From DATFDN01 sp963818885 (GTDB lineage: Bacteria; Pseudomonadota; Alphaproteobacteria; Acetobacterales; Acetobacteraceae), in the NCBI GenBank assembly GCA_963818885.1, contig CAWFTP010000003.1:682001-746000 (forward strand): DNA of 64,000 nt, read 5' to 3'. The notes below the pieces were generated by a model. It saw only the letters and a list, made by a program, of their open reading frames with translations, did no database searches and had not been told where the DNA came from. A program made the translations under genes and the position numbers. Shown here piece after piece: positions 44,320 to 52,989 of this stretch. How positions within the stretch are numbered: position 1 is the stretch's first letter; each line of letters begins with the position of its first letter.

Positions 44320-45384
44320 ATGTCCACCGACCGGCTCTCCCCGTTGCGAACGACCGTCAGTGTCGCCGTCTTGCCGATCCCCACCGAATCGAGGAGGGCG
44401 CTAAGCTCGGACACAGTGTCGACCGAATGGCCATTCACCGCGGTGACGATGTCGCCCATCCCGCCAGTGTCCGTATCGATGCCCTTCAGTCCCGCTTTCG
44501 CCGCCGGTGTGCCAGGTACGACATCGGCGATCACCACGCCCTGAACCCCAAGCTTGACTCGCGAGAGCGGGATTGGCGGAGACGATCCCGATCCCGGGCG
44601 TCGGCACGCTGCCCTTGTCGATGAGTTGCGGTACGATCCTGTTCACCGTATCGACGGGGATCGCGAAGCCGATCCCGGCGGAGGCGCCCGAGCGCGAGAG
44701 GATCGCGGTGTTGAGGCCGATCATGCGCCCGCTCGAGTCGAGGAGCGGACCGCCGGAATTGCCCGGGTTGATGGGGGCGTCGGTCTGGATCACGTCAGCG
44801 ATCTCGGTGCGCGTGCTCTCCGGCAGGCGCCGATGCAGGGCGCTGATCAGCCCAGAGGTGAGGGTCTGGTCGAGCCCGTACGGATTGCCGATCGCGAACA
44901 CCGACTGGCCCACCAGCAGATCGCCGGAGCGTCCGATCGCCAGCGGCGGCAGCGGCGAGCGTGGACGCTCCAGCCGCAACACGGCGAGATCATAGGCGGG
45001 GGCGGCACCGATCAGGCGGGCGCGCACCAGCTCCCCGCTGGTGAGCTTCACGCCGAACACTTCCCCGCCGGCGATGACATGGTCGTTGGTCACGATGTCG
45101 CCTGCCGCGTCCCACACGATGCCGGAGCCGGTCTGCAGGACGTATTCGCCGTTGGGCGACATGATGGGCGTTGCGGCGCGGGCGTAGACATGGACCACGG
45201 AGGGCGAGGCGGTGCGGAAGATGTCGATCGCCGTAGTCTCCGCGGCGTCGAGAGACCCGCGCGGCGTCACCGCGCGCGGCAGGCGCGCCGCCCACCAGAG
45301 GTCAATCGCATACGGCTCGATCACCCACACCGTGACCAGCGCGAGGAACCAGAGGATCGCGATCCGCAGGAAGCGGTTGCTCAT
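44280..45384 (-). pseudogene. DegP/HtrA-like serine protease with one PDZ domain, frameshifted near 44560 (probably a sequence error)
   Basis: Periplasmic quality-control protease. From the ATG at 45384: a membrane anchor (IAILWFLALVTVWVIEPYAI), then the trypsin-like domain with catalytic His (IVTNDHVIAGG), Asp (PAYDLAVLRLERP) and Ser (INPGNSGGPLLDSSGRMIGL). The frame is lost after GIVSANPALAS, where one base is missing (GCG-GAG for an expected GCGCGAG). The PDZ domain continues in the next frame as VVIADVVPGTPAAKAGLKGI to the stop at 44280. The gene starts 10 bases after oxyR's stop and may share its transcript. Confidence 0.9.
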
Positions 45385-45394
45385 CCGCTCTCTG

Positions 45395-46318
45395 TCACCG
45401 GGCCGATGGCTGGTCGTCAACCGTGCAGGCCGCCTCGACCGGGGTGGTGAGCGCGCGGTACTCGGCCGTGCGCGGGGCGCCAGGCCGCCAGGCCAACCCG
45501 ATGGTCCGCCACGCACCCGGACCCGCCAAGGGCCGCAGCACGATTCCCGTCCCCTCGGTGATGCCTGCCGAAACCGCGAGGCGGGGCAGCAGCGTGACGC
45601 CTAGTCCGCCTGCCACCATTTGGGTCAACGTGTGCAGGCTGGTGGCGACGAACGCGTCCGCCTTGCCGGCGTGCAGCCCGCAGAGGGCAAGGGCCTGATC
45701 GCGCAGGCAATGGCCGTCTTCCAGCAGGAGCAGCCGCTCCGCGCCGAGCGCGGCGACCGAGACGGCGGGCTCGGCGGCAAGCCGATGCCCGGCCGGCAGG
45801 GCGGCCAGGAACTCGTCGCGGCAGACCGGCCTGGTGTCGGCATCGCCGCAATCGCAGGGCAAGGCGAGCAGCAGCACGTCGAGCCGGTTGGCTTGCAGCC
45901 CATGCACCAGGGATGCGGTCAGCTCCTCGCGCAGGAACAGCCGCAGGCCAGGGAACGCGGCACGCACCGCAGGCATCAGCCGGGGCAGCAGGAACGGGCC
46001 GATCGTCGGGATCACCCCGAGGCGCAGCGGTCCGCTCATCGGCGCGCGTGCCGCCGCAGCGGTCTCGGCCACCGTCTCCAGGGCGGCGAGCGCCTGCCGT
46101 CCCCGTGCCACGAGCTCGAGCCCGAGTGGCGTGAACAGCACCCGCCGCCCGGCGTCCCGATCGAGGATCGAGGCATCGAGCTGCCGCTCCAGCGCGAGCA
46201 GCCCCGCCGAAAGAGTGGACTGGGTGACCGCGCATTGTGCCGCCGCACGGCCAAAATGCCGTGTCTCCTCCAACGCGACGAGGTAGCGGAGTTGTTGCGG
46301 GCTGGGGAGGGGCGTCAT
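45395..46318 (-). CDS. oxyR: Peroxide-sensing LysR-type regulator OxyR
   Basis: Activates peroxide-defence genes when two cysteines form a disulfide. The 307-residue protein has the LysR helix-turn-helix at the N-terminus (GRAAAQCAVTQSTLSAGLLA). The redox pair is seen as LLEDGHCLRDQALALCGLH: Cys204 and Cys213, nine apart exactly as Cys199 and Cys208 in E. coli OxyR. This is the feature that separates OxyR from other LysR proteins. It lies upstream of the protease gene, which could be part of the peroxide response. Confidence 0.93.
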   Translation of the reverse strand: MTPLPSPQQLRYLVALEETRHFGRAAAQCAVTQSTLSAGLLALERQLDASILDRDAGRRVLFTPLGLELVARGRQALAALETVAETAAAARAPMSGPLRLGVIPTIGPFLLPRLMPAVRAAFPGLRLFLREELTASLVHGLQANRLDVLLLALPCDCGDADTRPVCRDEFLAALPAGHRLAAEPAVSVAALGAERLLLLEDGHCLRDQALALCGLHAGKADAFVATSLHTLTQMVAGGLGVTLLPRLAVSAGITEGTGIVLRPLAGPGAWRTIGLAWRPGAPRTAEYRALTTPVEAACTVDDQPSAR

Positions 46319-46418
46319 CGTCGAAACCGATCAGAGTCGGCAGAACGATCTATTGGCACCATTTGGGCGCCCGATCCAAGAGCGCGCTTACCGCCGCAGT
46401 CGGCGGTGCCAGGCCCGC

Positions 46419-46835
46419 CTAATCGTCGCGGTGTACCCGTTCCATGCGCTCGTGGCGCTCTTGCGCCTCGATCGAGAGCGTCGCGATGGGCCGTGCCTCC
46501 AGCCGCTTGAGGCCGATCGGCTCGGCTGTCTCCTCGCAATACCCATAGGTGCCGTTCTCGATCCGCTGCAGCGCCTGGTCGATCTTGGCGATCAGCTTGC
46601 GGGCGCGGTCGCGGGTGCGCAACTCGAGCGCCCGATCGGTCTCGACGCTCGCGCGGTCGGTGATGTCGGCCTCGTGGATGCCGCCTTCCGAGAGGCTGGC
46701 GAGCGTTCCGTCGGCTTCCCGCAACAGGCTGGCGCGCCAGCGTAGGAGCCGCTGGCGGAAATATTCGGTCTGTATCGGGTTCATGAACTCCTCTTCCTCA
46801 CCGGGGCGGTAGTCGGGTGGAAGAGTGACCATCAT
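46419..46835 (-). CDS. dksA: RNA polymerase-binding transcription factor DksA
   Basis: Works with ppGpp in the RNA polymerase secondary channel. From the ATG at 46835 it has 138 residues: a coiled coil starting near YFRQRLLRWRASLLREADGT with the tip region GIHEADITDRASVETDRALE, and a C-terminal zinc-finger-like segment YGYCEETAEPIGLKRLEARP. Only one of the four zinc cysteines is kept, as in other alphaproteobacterial DksA proteins, so it should not bind zinc in the E. coli way. It lies next to fliX and flgI, a common alphaproteobacterial arrangement. Confidence 0.94.
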   Translation of the reverse strand: MMVTLPPDYRPGEEEEFMNPIQTEYFRQRLLRWRASLLREADGTLASLSEGGIHEADITDRASVETDRALELRTRDRARKLIAKIDQALQRIENGTYGYCEETAEPIGLKRLEARPIATLSIEAQERHERMERVHRDD

Positions 46836-46966
46836 GGTAGCCGGTCCTGTTGTCGTTTCCTCGCCGTCCCCGCGCATTGCGGCGCGTAAGGACCGGAACG
46901 GCGCGGCTTATAGCTTCGGGCCACACGCTCGCCAAGCCGAATTCGCAGCCTCTCGTTTCGCTACCG

Positions 46967-47377
46967 TCAATCCCTTTGCCGCGCGAGTTCGACCATCGCG
47001 CGCAACTTGATCGCCGCCAGAATGGCGCTGAGGGCGGGGTCGGCGCTTCGCGGCATGGTCCCAACCGCCGCCGCCAGCCGAGCTGCCGTCTCATCCGGAT
47101 CGCCACCACCGAGCAGCGCCCCCTGCAAGGATGACAAGGCTTCGAGCACCGCATGCGCGCGACGACGCGCCTCCCGCTCTCGCACGTCGGGTACCTCCTC
47201 GGCCTCTTGCAGCGCCAGAAGCCCCGACAGGGCGACCAGCCCGCCCGGCCCCTGTGCCGCGGCGGGAGAAGCTCGTGCGGCGTCCGGCACCGCGAAATCC
47301 GGAGTCGTGACCGATCCTGCCAGACGCATCTCGGCCGGCGGCGGTCTCAGGCTGCCAATCCCCGCCAATCGCGTCAT
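46967..47377 (-). CDS. fliX: Flagellar assembly regulator FliX
   Basis: FliX links flagellar basal-body assembly to the sigma-54 activator FlbD in Caulobacter-type flagellar hierarchies. The 136-residue protein is divergent from flgI and ends with the conserved helical block LSAILAAIKLRAMVELARQR; the middle helix RRRAHAVLEALSSLQGALLG also fits. The N-terminal 45 residues are Ala/Pro-rich and poorly conserved. The length and position beside flgI support the call. Confidence 0.87.
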   Translation of the reverse strand: MTRLAGIGSLRPPPAEMRLAGSVTTPDFAVPDAARASPAAAQGPGGLVALSGLLALQEAEEVPDVREREARRRAHAVLEALSSLQGALLGGGDPDETAARLAAAVGTMPRSADPALSAILAAIKLRAMVELARQRD

Positions 47378-47457
47378 CGTCCCGGCTCCTTTTGCCGCCT
47401 CGGCAGGTTCTGCCGCCCGCTCGTGCCGTAATGTCCCCCGCGAGCGCGTTGGTTGGC

Positions 47458-47473
47458 TGGCACGCAGCTTGCG
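47458..47473 (+). promoter_or_regulatory. Sigma-54 promoter of flgI
   Basis: TGGCACG-CAGC-TTGCG matches the sigma-54 consensus (TGGCACG-N4-TTGCA/T) at every invariant base. It lies in the fliX-flgI divergent gap, with a predicted start near 47484, about 47 bases before the flgI GTG. This matches the sigma-54/FlbD-FliX class of flagellar promoters. Confidence 0.85.
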
Positions 47474-47530
47474 TCGGCCCTGGCGTCAGTGTGGCGGCAA
47501 ATTCTTTCGACGCCTTTACCGGAGACCCAA

Positions 47531-48649
47531 GTGCGCGCACCGCGCCTCTTCGTGCCACGCCTCGCCGCGCTCGCCGTCTGCGGCCTCCTCGCGTGGCCGC
47601 TCGCTGGGCAGGCTCAGACGCGCATCAAGGACATCGCTGATATAGAGGGCGTGCGCGCCAACCAGCTCATCGGCTACGGGCTCGTGGTCGGGCTCAACAA
47701 CACAGGCGACAAGCTCGACAATGCGGTGTTCACCCGCCAGTCCCTGATCGGCATGCTGGAGCGGCTGGGCGTCAACACCGCCGACCAGGCCGCCAAGCTC
47801 GAGACCAAGAACGTCGCCGCCGTGATGGTGACCGCCGACCTGCCGCCCTTCGCGCGCAACGGCGCACGCATCGACGTAGCCGTCTCCGCGATGGGCGACG
47901 CCACCGATCTCACCGGTGGGATATTGCTCGTCACTCCGCTGCTCGCCGCTGACGGCGAGGTGTACGCGGTCGCCCAAGGCGCCCTCGCCACCGCCGCCAT
48001 CGCCGCCCGCGGCGCCGCGGCCTCGGTCACCCGCGGCGTGCCGACCTCCGGACGCATCGCCAACGGCGCCACCGTCGAGAAAGAGGTCGCCTTCAAGCTG
48101 GAGAAGAGCCAGAGCGTCTGGCTCGGCCTGCGCAACCCCGACCTGACCACCGCCCGGCGGATCGCCGGGGCGATCAACGCCGCGGAGGGCCCAATCTCCA
48201 ACGCGACCGACCCGCGGACGGTGCATGTCGACCTCGCCGGGCGCGACCCGATCGCGACATTGGGCCGGATCGAGGATCTGCCCGTCCAGCCTGACAGCGC
48301 TGCGGTGGTGGTGATCGACGAGGCGAGCGGCACCGTCGTCATGGGTGCGAATGTCCGCGTGAGCACCGTTGCGATCGCCCAGGGCAACCTGACGGTGCGC
48401 GTGACCGAGACCCCGGAGGTGAGCCAGCCGGCGCCGTTCAGCAACGGCACCACCAAAGTTGTCCCGCGCACCCAGGTGCAGATCGACGACCAGCACAACA
48501 ACCGCCTCGGCGTGGTGACCGGCGGCGTGAGCCTGCGCGACCTGGTGCAGAGCCTGAACGCGCTCGGCATTGGGCCGCGCGACCTCATCACGATCCTGCA
48601 GGCGATCAAGGCGGCGGGTGCGCTGCAGGCCGACCTGGTGGTCCGATGA
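47531..48649 (+). CDS. flgI: Flagellar P-ring protein FlgI
   Basis: Forms the periplasmic P-ring around the flagellar rod. The 372-residue precursor has a signal peptide (ALAVCGLLAWPLAGQAQ) followed by RIKDIADIEGVRANQLIGYG, GLNNTGDKLDNAVFTRQSLI, MGDATDLTGGILLVTPL and the ending GPRDLITILQAIKAAGALQA, all diagnostic of FlgI. The start is the GTG at 47531 with GGAGA upstream. It is the first gene of flgI-flgJ-flgN; the stop overlaps flgJ's start. Confidence 0.97.
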   Translation: MRAPRLFVPRLAALAVCGLLAWPLAGQAQTRIKDIADIEGVRANQLIGYGLVVGLNNTGDKLDNAVFTRQSLIGMLERLGVNTADQAAKLETKNVAAVMVTADLPPFARNGARIDVAVSAMGDATDLTGGILLVTPLLAADGEVYAVAQGALATAAIAARGAAASVTRGVPTSGRIANGATVEKEVAFKLEKSQSVWLGLRNPDLTTARRIAGAINAAEGPISNATDPRTVHVDLAGRDPIATLGRIEDLPVQPDSAAVVVIDEASGTVVMGANVRVSTVAIAQGNLTVRVTETPEVSQPAPFSNGTTKVVPRTQVQIDDQHNNRLGVVTGGVSLRDLVQSLNALGIGPRDLITILQAIKAAGALQADLVVR

Positions 48650-48954
48650 TGCAGGCCCTCGGCCTCGGCCCGGCCGTCGCCGGCACCGATGCGACCGCCG
48701 GCCGCGCCACGCAGCTGCGCAAGGCGGCGACCGAGTTCGAGGCGGTCGCGATCGGCGAGCTGCTAGCGCCCATGTTCGACACCGTCGACACCGCGCATGG
48801 CGCGTTCGGCGGCGGCGACGGCGAGGCGGCGTGGCGCCCTGTGTTGGTACAGGCGATCGGCCGGCAGATGGCCGAGCATGGCGGGCTGGGGCTCGCCAAT
48901 TCGATCTACAGCGCATTGATGCGCGCCCAAGAGAATGGAGGGGAGCCCGGATGA
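48646..48954 (+). CDS. flgJ: Rod-binding protein FlgJ, N-terminal domain only
   Basis: Rod-capping or scaffold protein of the flagellum. The 102-residue protein consists only of the rod-binding domain, with ATEFEAVAIGELLAPMFDTV and the ending GLGLANSIYSALMRAQ. It has no peptidoglycan hydrolase domain, the usual alphaproteobacterial form, so a separate muramidase must open the cell wall. It overlaps flgI by four bases and the next gene by four. Confidence 0.93.
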   Translation: MMQALGLGPAVAGTDATAGRATQLRKAATEFEAVAIGELLAPMFDTVDTAHGAFGGGDGEAAWRPVLVQAIGRQMAEHGGLGLANSIYSALMRAQENGGEPG

Positions 48955-49355
48955 TGACGGATGCCACCGTGCTGGATGCCGCCGGCCAGCTCGCGGACTT
49001 GCTGGAGCGTGAGAACGCGGCGCTCGCCGCGCTCGACCTCCCGGGCGCCGCGGCAATGCTCGCCGACAAGGAGAACGCCGCCGCATTCCTTGCGCGCGCC
49101 TGGGAGCATGCCCGCCCGCCGGAAGCCGAGGCCGACCGGCAAGCGCTCGGCTTGGTCGCCACACGGCTCGATCGCGCCACACGGGAGAACCGACGCCTGC
49201 TGGAGCGCGGCATCGAGGTGCAGCGGCGCGTGCTGCACCTCATCGCGCGCGCGGTACCGCGCGCCCTGCTCACCCAGGATGCGGCGTGTTACGGTGCCGG
49301 CGGCATCGCCCCGACCCCGGGGCAACCGCCGCTAACGCTGTCGCTGCGCGCCTGA
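48951..49355 (+). CDS. FlgN-like flagellar export chaperone
   Basis: A 134-residue helical protein. The pattern LADLLERENAALAALDLPGA followed by MLADKENAAAFLARAW resembles FlgN, the chaperone for hook-filament junction proteins. Position directly after flgJ supports this. Two ATGs (48951 and 48954) overlap the flgJ stop. The last 25 residues are Gly/Pro-rich. Confidence 0.8.
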   Translation: MMTDATVLDAAGQLADLLERENAALAALDLPGAAAMLADKENAAAFLARAWEHARPPEAEADRQALGLVATRLDRATRENRRLLERGIEVQRRVLHLIARAVPRALLTQDAACYGAGGIAPTPGQPPLTLSLRA

Positions 49356-49438
49356 TCGACATGCCCTCTCACGGCCGCGTCATTTGCTGTTGCCGTGGGG
49401 GCGTTCTCCGATAGCATCCCCTCAAAGGGAGGCATCAC

Positions 49439-51409
49439 ATGTCGGGAAACCAAGACGGCAGAAGTCCTCGCTCGGTCGCACTCGTCGGACCATACGGCAG
49501 CGGCAAGTCGACCTTGTTCGACGCCCTGATGGACGCGGCGGGCTGCCCGGTGAAGCGTCCGGCCGACCCGCGCAACCGTCCCTCGACGACCGAGATCCGG
49601 CTCGGCCACTGCACCTATCTGGGCGACCGCTGGGCGGTCCTCGACTGCCCCGGCTCGGTGGAGTTTGCCCATGAGACCGAGGCAGCGCTCGCAGTGGCCG
49701 ACATCGCCGTCCTGGTCTGCGACCCGCAGCCCGCTCGGGCCATGGCCGCGGCGCCGCTGCTGCGATACCTTGCCGAGCAGAGCATTCCGCACATCGTCTT
49801 CGTCAACCGGATCGACACGCTCGAAGGCAGCGTGGCCGAAACCATGTCGGCGCTGCAAGGCTATGCCGCCCGTCCCCTTGTGCTGCGCCAGGTGCCGATC
49901 ATTGAGGGCGACAAGATCACTGGTTATGTGGACGTCATCAGCGACCGCGCCTACCGCTACCGCAAGGGTCAGGCCTCCGAGCTGGTACAGATCCCGTCCG
50001 CGCTGCGCGAGGCCGAGGACGAAGCCCGCGCCAAGCTCGTCGAGACGCTGGCGGACAACGACGACGTGCTGCTCGAGAAGGTGCTGGAGGACATCCGTCC
50101 GACTCCCGAGGAGGTCTTCCAGGACCTGCGCAAGGACCTCGTCGCCGGCAACGTCATCGAGGTGATGCTGGGGGCGGCGGAGAGCGCCGCCGGCGTACGG
50201 CGCCTGTGGAAGGCGCTGCGCCACGACGCGCCCGACGCGGCGATGGCGGCCGAGCGGCGCGGCATCGCCGCTGATGGACCGGCGCTCGCGCAGGTGTTCA
50301 AGACCGTGCACGCCGGTCATACCGGCAAGCTCTCCTACGCGCGGATCTGGCGCGGCACCATCAAGGACGGCGCCACGCTGGGCGGCACGCGGCTTGGCGG
50401 CATCTACCAGGTCAATGGGGGCGATCTCGCCAAGGCGCCGGAGGCGGGCGCCGGGGAGACCGTCGTGCTGGGTCGCCTTGACGGCGTGCCGACCGGCGCC
50501 GCCGTCTCCCCCGGCGGATCGCCGGAACCCCTTCCCTTCCCCGAGCCCGCACCGCCGGTCTACGCGCTCTCGATCGCCACCACCGACCGCAAGGATGACG
50601 TCAAGCTGTCCGCCGCGTTACAGAAATTGACGGAGGAAGACGCGACGCTCAGCATCGAGCATGGCCAGGATACCAACGAAACGGTGCTGCACGGACAGGG
50701 CGAGATCCACCTCAACACCGCGATCGACCGGCTTGCGCGCAATCACGGGCTGAAGCTGACGACGCAAAAGCCGCAGGTCTCCTACAAGGAGACGATCCGC
50801 CGGCCGGTGCACCAGCACGGGCGGCTCAAGCGGCAGACTGGCGGGCACGGCCAGTTTGCCGATGTCGAGATCGACATCGCCCCGCGCGAACGCGGCGCGG
50901 GCTTTGCCTTCATCGACAAGGTCGTCGGCGGCGCGGTGCCGCGCAACTTCATCCCCGCCGTCGGCGAGGGCGCGGAGGAAGCCGCCCGCAAGGGGCCGTT
51001 CGGCTATCCCGTGGTCGACATCTCGGTGACCCTGGTCGACGGCAAGTTCCACTCGGTCGACAGCTCCGACATGGCGTTCAAGACGGCCACCGGCATCGCG
51101 ATGCGCGAGGGTCTCACCGCCGCCGACCCGGTCCTGCTGGAGCCGATCGATCACGTCACGATCAGCGTCCCCAACGAGTTCACCGCCCGCGCGCAGCGCC
51201 TGCTGAGCGGCCGGCGCGGCCAGATCCTGGGCTACGCGGAACGCCCCGGCTGGTCCGGTTGGGACGACGTCGAGGCGCTGGTGCCGGAGGCCGAGATGCA
51301 TGACCTCATCATCGAACTGCGCTCGCAGACCTCGGGCCTCGGCACCTTCCGGCGGCGGTTCGACCATCTGGCGGAGACGAAGCTGGAGGCGCGGCGAGGC
51401 GCGGCATAG
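49439..51409 (+). CDS. Elongation factor G-like GTPase (EF-G-like paralogue)
   Basis: A 656-residue translational GTPase related to EF-G. The P-loop is VALVGPYGSGKSTLFDALMD, G3 is DCPG, and G4 reads NRID where the consensus is NKxD, a substitution seen in EF-G-like paralogues. Domain II (HTGKLSYARIWRGTIKDGAT) and the domain IV-V region (GGHGQFADVEIDIAPRERGA, SGLGTFRRRFDHL) are complete. It is shorter than housekeeping EF-G (about 700 residues) and lies outside the str operon. It may act on particular ribosomal states; its role is unknown. Confidence 0.88.
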   Translation: MSGNQDGRSPRSVALVGPYGSGKSTLFDALMDAAGCPVKRPADPRNRPSTTEIRLGHCTYLGDRWAVLDCPGSVEFAHETEAALAVADIAVLVCDPQPARAMAAAPLLRYLAEQSIPHIVFVNRIDTLEGSVAETMSALQGYAARPLVLRQVPIIEGDKITGYVDVISDRAYRYRKGQASELVQIPSALREAEDEARAKLVETLADNDDVLLEKVLEDIRPTPEEVFQDLRKDLVAGNVIEVMLGAAESAAGVRRLWKALRHDAPDAAMAAERRGIAADGPALAQVFKTVHAGHTGKLSYARIWRGTIKDGATLGGTRLGGIYQVNGGDLAKAPEAGAGETVVLGRLDGVPTGAAVSPGGSPEPLPFPEPAPPVYALSIATTDRKDDVKLSAALQKLTEEDATLSIEHGQDTNETVLHGQGEIHLNTAIDRLARNHGLKLTTQKPQVSYKETIRRPVHQHGRLKRQTGGHGQFADVEIDIAPRERGAGFAFIDKVVGGAVPRNFIPAVGEGAEEAARKGPFGYPVVDISVTLVDGKFHSVDSSDMAFKTATGIAMREGLTAADPVLLEPIDHVTISVPNEFTARAQRLLSGRRGQILGYAERPGWSGWDDVEALVPEAEMHDLIIELRSQTSGLGTFRRRFDHLAETKLEARRGAA

Positions 51410-51487
51410 GGGTCCATTCGTCCAGGGCATACCCGCCGTGGCGCGCCGGCGCTGCGAAACCGGCGCGGGGCGTGCCATATCCGCCGC

Positions 51488-52142
51488 ATGCGACACGTTT
51501 TCCTGCTCCTCGGTCTCCTGGCCCTCATGCCAGTGCTGGCCCACGCGGCACCCCCACCCGCCGCCGGCGCCCTTGAAGAGGCTCCGGAACTCGACCGTCA
51601 TCACCAAGGTGCAGGACTACCTCAACGGCCTGCGCAGCCTGAAGGCCCGGTTCCTCCAAGTGGCCCCGAACGGGGCGCTCACCCGCGGAACCGCCTGGCT
51701 CGAACGGCCCGGGCGGATGCGCTTCCAGTATGACCCGCCCACCCCGCTCCTGCTGGTCGCGGGGCACGGGTTCATCCTGTTCAGCGACACCAAGCTCGGC
51801 CAGACCACCAACATTCCGATCGGCCAGACCCCGCTCGGCATCCTGCTCGCCGACCACATCGACCTGGCCAACGACGGCGTCCGGGTGGCCAATATCCGCC
51901 GCCTCCCGAGCGAGTTGCAGCTGACGCTGGTGCGCACCGCGGCTCCCGGCGAAGGTAGCCTCACCCTCAGCTTCGCGACCGCCCCGCTGACCCTGCGGCA
52001 ATGGACCGTCCTTGACGCGCAGCGCCAGCAGACCACGGTCACGCTCTACGACATTCAGCTTGGCGGAACGTTCAATCCGGCCCTGTTCAACCCCAACGCC
52101 CCCATGGTCAACCCGCAGGCGCCCGGCGGCGGAGCCGGCTGA
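51488..52142 (+). pseudogene. lolA: Outer-membrane lipoprotein carrier LolA, frameshifted near 51590 (probably a sequence error)
   Basis: Carries lipoproteins across the periplasm. The ATG at 51488 opens a signal peptide (VFLLLGLLALMPVLAHAAP) in one frame. The mature protein continues in another: VQDYLNGLRSLKARFLQVAP, GTAWLERPGRMRFQYDPPTP, then TTVTLYDIQLGGTFNPALF. The shift lies between about 51570 and 51605. Each half is intact and the sum, about 217 residues, is right for LolA. It is essential in most Gram-negatives and sits near xthA as in relatives, so the gene is probably whole in reality. Confidence 0.87.
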
Positions 52143-52215
52143 AACGGCCACGCTAACGACTTGTTTTCGCCTTGTAGACGATCAAAGATGCGTCAGACGT
52201 AGGGACTCGAGGGAC

Positions 52216-52977
52216 GTGAAGCCGCTCATCGGCATCAGCTGCTGCTCCAAGCAATTCGGCGTCTTCGGCATGCCGAACCACGCGGCCTCCGACACCTATG
52301 TCCGCGCCACGAACCGAGTCGTTCACGGCGTGCCGATCCTGATCCCCGCCTGCAGCACCGACGCTTGCTGCGAGACGCTGCTGAGCCGGATCGACGGCAT
52401 CATCCTGACCGGCAGCCGTTCCAACGTGCAGCCCAGCCTGTATGGCGGCCCGCCGCATCCGGAGGACGTGCCGGAGGACCCGGCGCGCAATTCGGCGACC
52501 CTGCCACTGATCCGGGCCGCCATTGCCCAAGGAGTGCCGGTCCTCGCCATCTGCCGCGGCTTTCAGGAGCTGAACGTCGCCCTCGGCGGGTCGCTGCACC
52601 AGCGCATCCAGGACCTGCCCGGGATGATGGATCATTCGACCCCGATGCAGCCCTTCTCCAAGGTACGCACCGGCAAGGCGCACGCGATCCGGGTGGTGCC
52701 GGGAAGCTGGCTGCACCGTCTCGCCGGCGCCACCGAGATCGCGGTCAACTCCTTGCACAACCAGGGGATCGACCGCCTCGCCCCGGGCCTGGTGGCCGAG
52801 GGGACCGCGCCCGACGGGCTGATCGAAGCGGTGCGGGTCGCCACCGCCCCGGGCTTCGCCGCCGGGATCCAGTGGCATCCCGAGTATGATTTCGAGACCG
52901 ATGCGCTTTCCGCGCGCATCTTCGCCGCCTTCGGCGAGGCGGTGCGCACCCGCCTCGACGCCGCCGCTGCCGCCTGA
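52216..52977 (+). CDS. Gamma-glutamyl-gamma-aminobutyrate hydrolase family (peptidase C26, PuuD-like)
   Basis: Class I glutamine amidotransferase-like hydrolase. The 253-residue protein shows DGIILTGSRSNVQPSLYGG, the nucleophile elbow VPVLAICRGFQELNVALGG (Cys in ICRGFQE), LHQRIQDLPGMMDHSTPM and the His-Glu pair AAGIQWHPEYDFETDAL. These are the PuuD/YcjL features used to split gamma-glutamyl-GABA in putrescine breakdown. The start is the GTG at 52216 behind GAGGGAC. No other puu genes are near. Confidence 0.9.
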   Translation: MKPLIGISCCSKQFGVFGMPNHAASDTYVRATNRVVHGVPILIPACSTDACCETLLSRIDGIILTGSRSNVQPSLYGGPPHPEDVPEDPARNSATLPLIRAAIAQGVPVLAICRGFQELNVALGGSLHQRIQDLPGMMDHSTPMQPFSKVRTGKAHAIRVVPGSWLHRLAGATEIAVNSLHNQGIDRLAPGLVAEGTAPDGLIEAVRVATAPGFAAGIQWHPEYDFETDALSARIFAAFGEAVRTRLDAAAAA

Positions 52978-52989
52978 CCGCGCGTCTCG

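Noticed and set aside
51442..51467. CGCGCCGG...CCGGCGCG hairpin after the EF-G-like gene
   Set aside because: No T-run follows and such stems are frequent by chance at this GC content, so it is not listed as a terminator.
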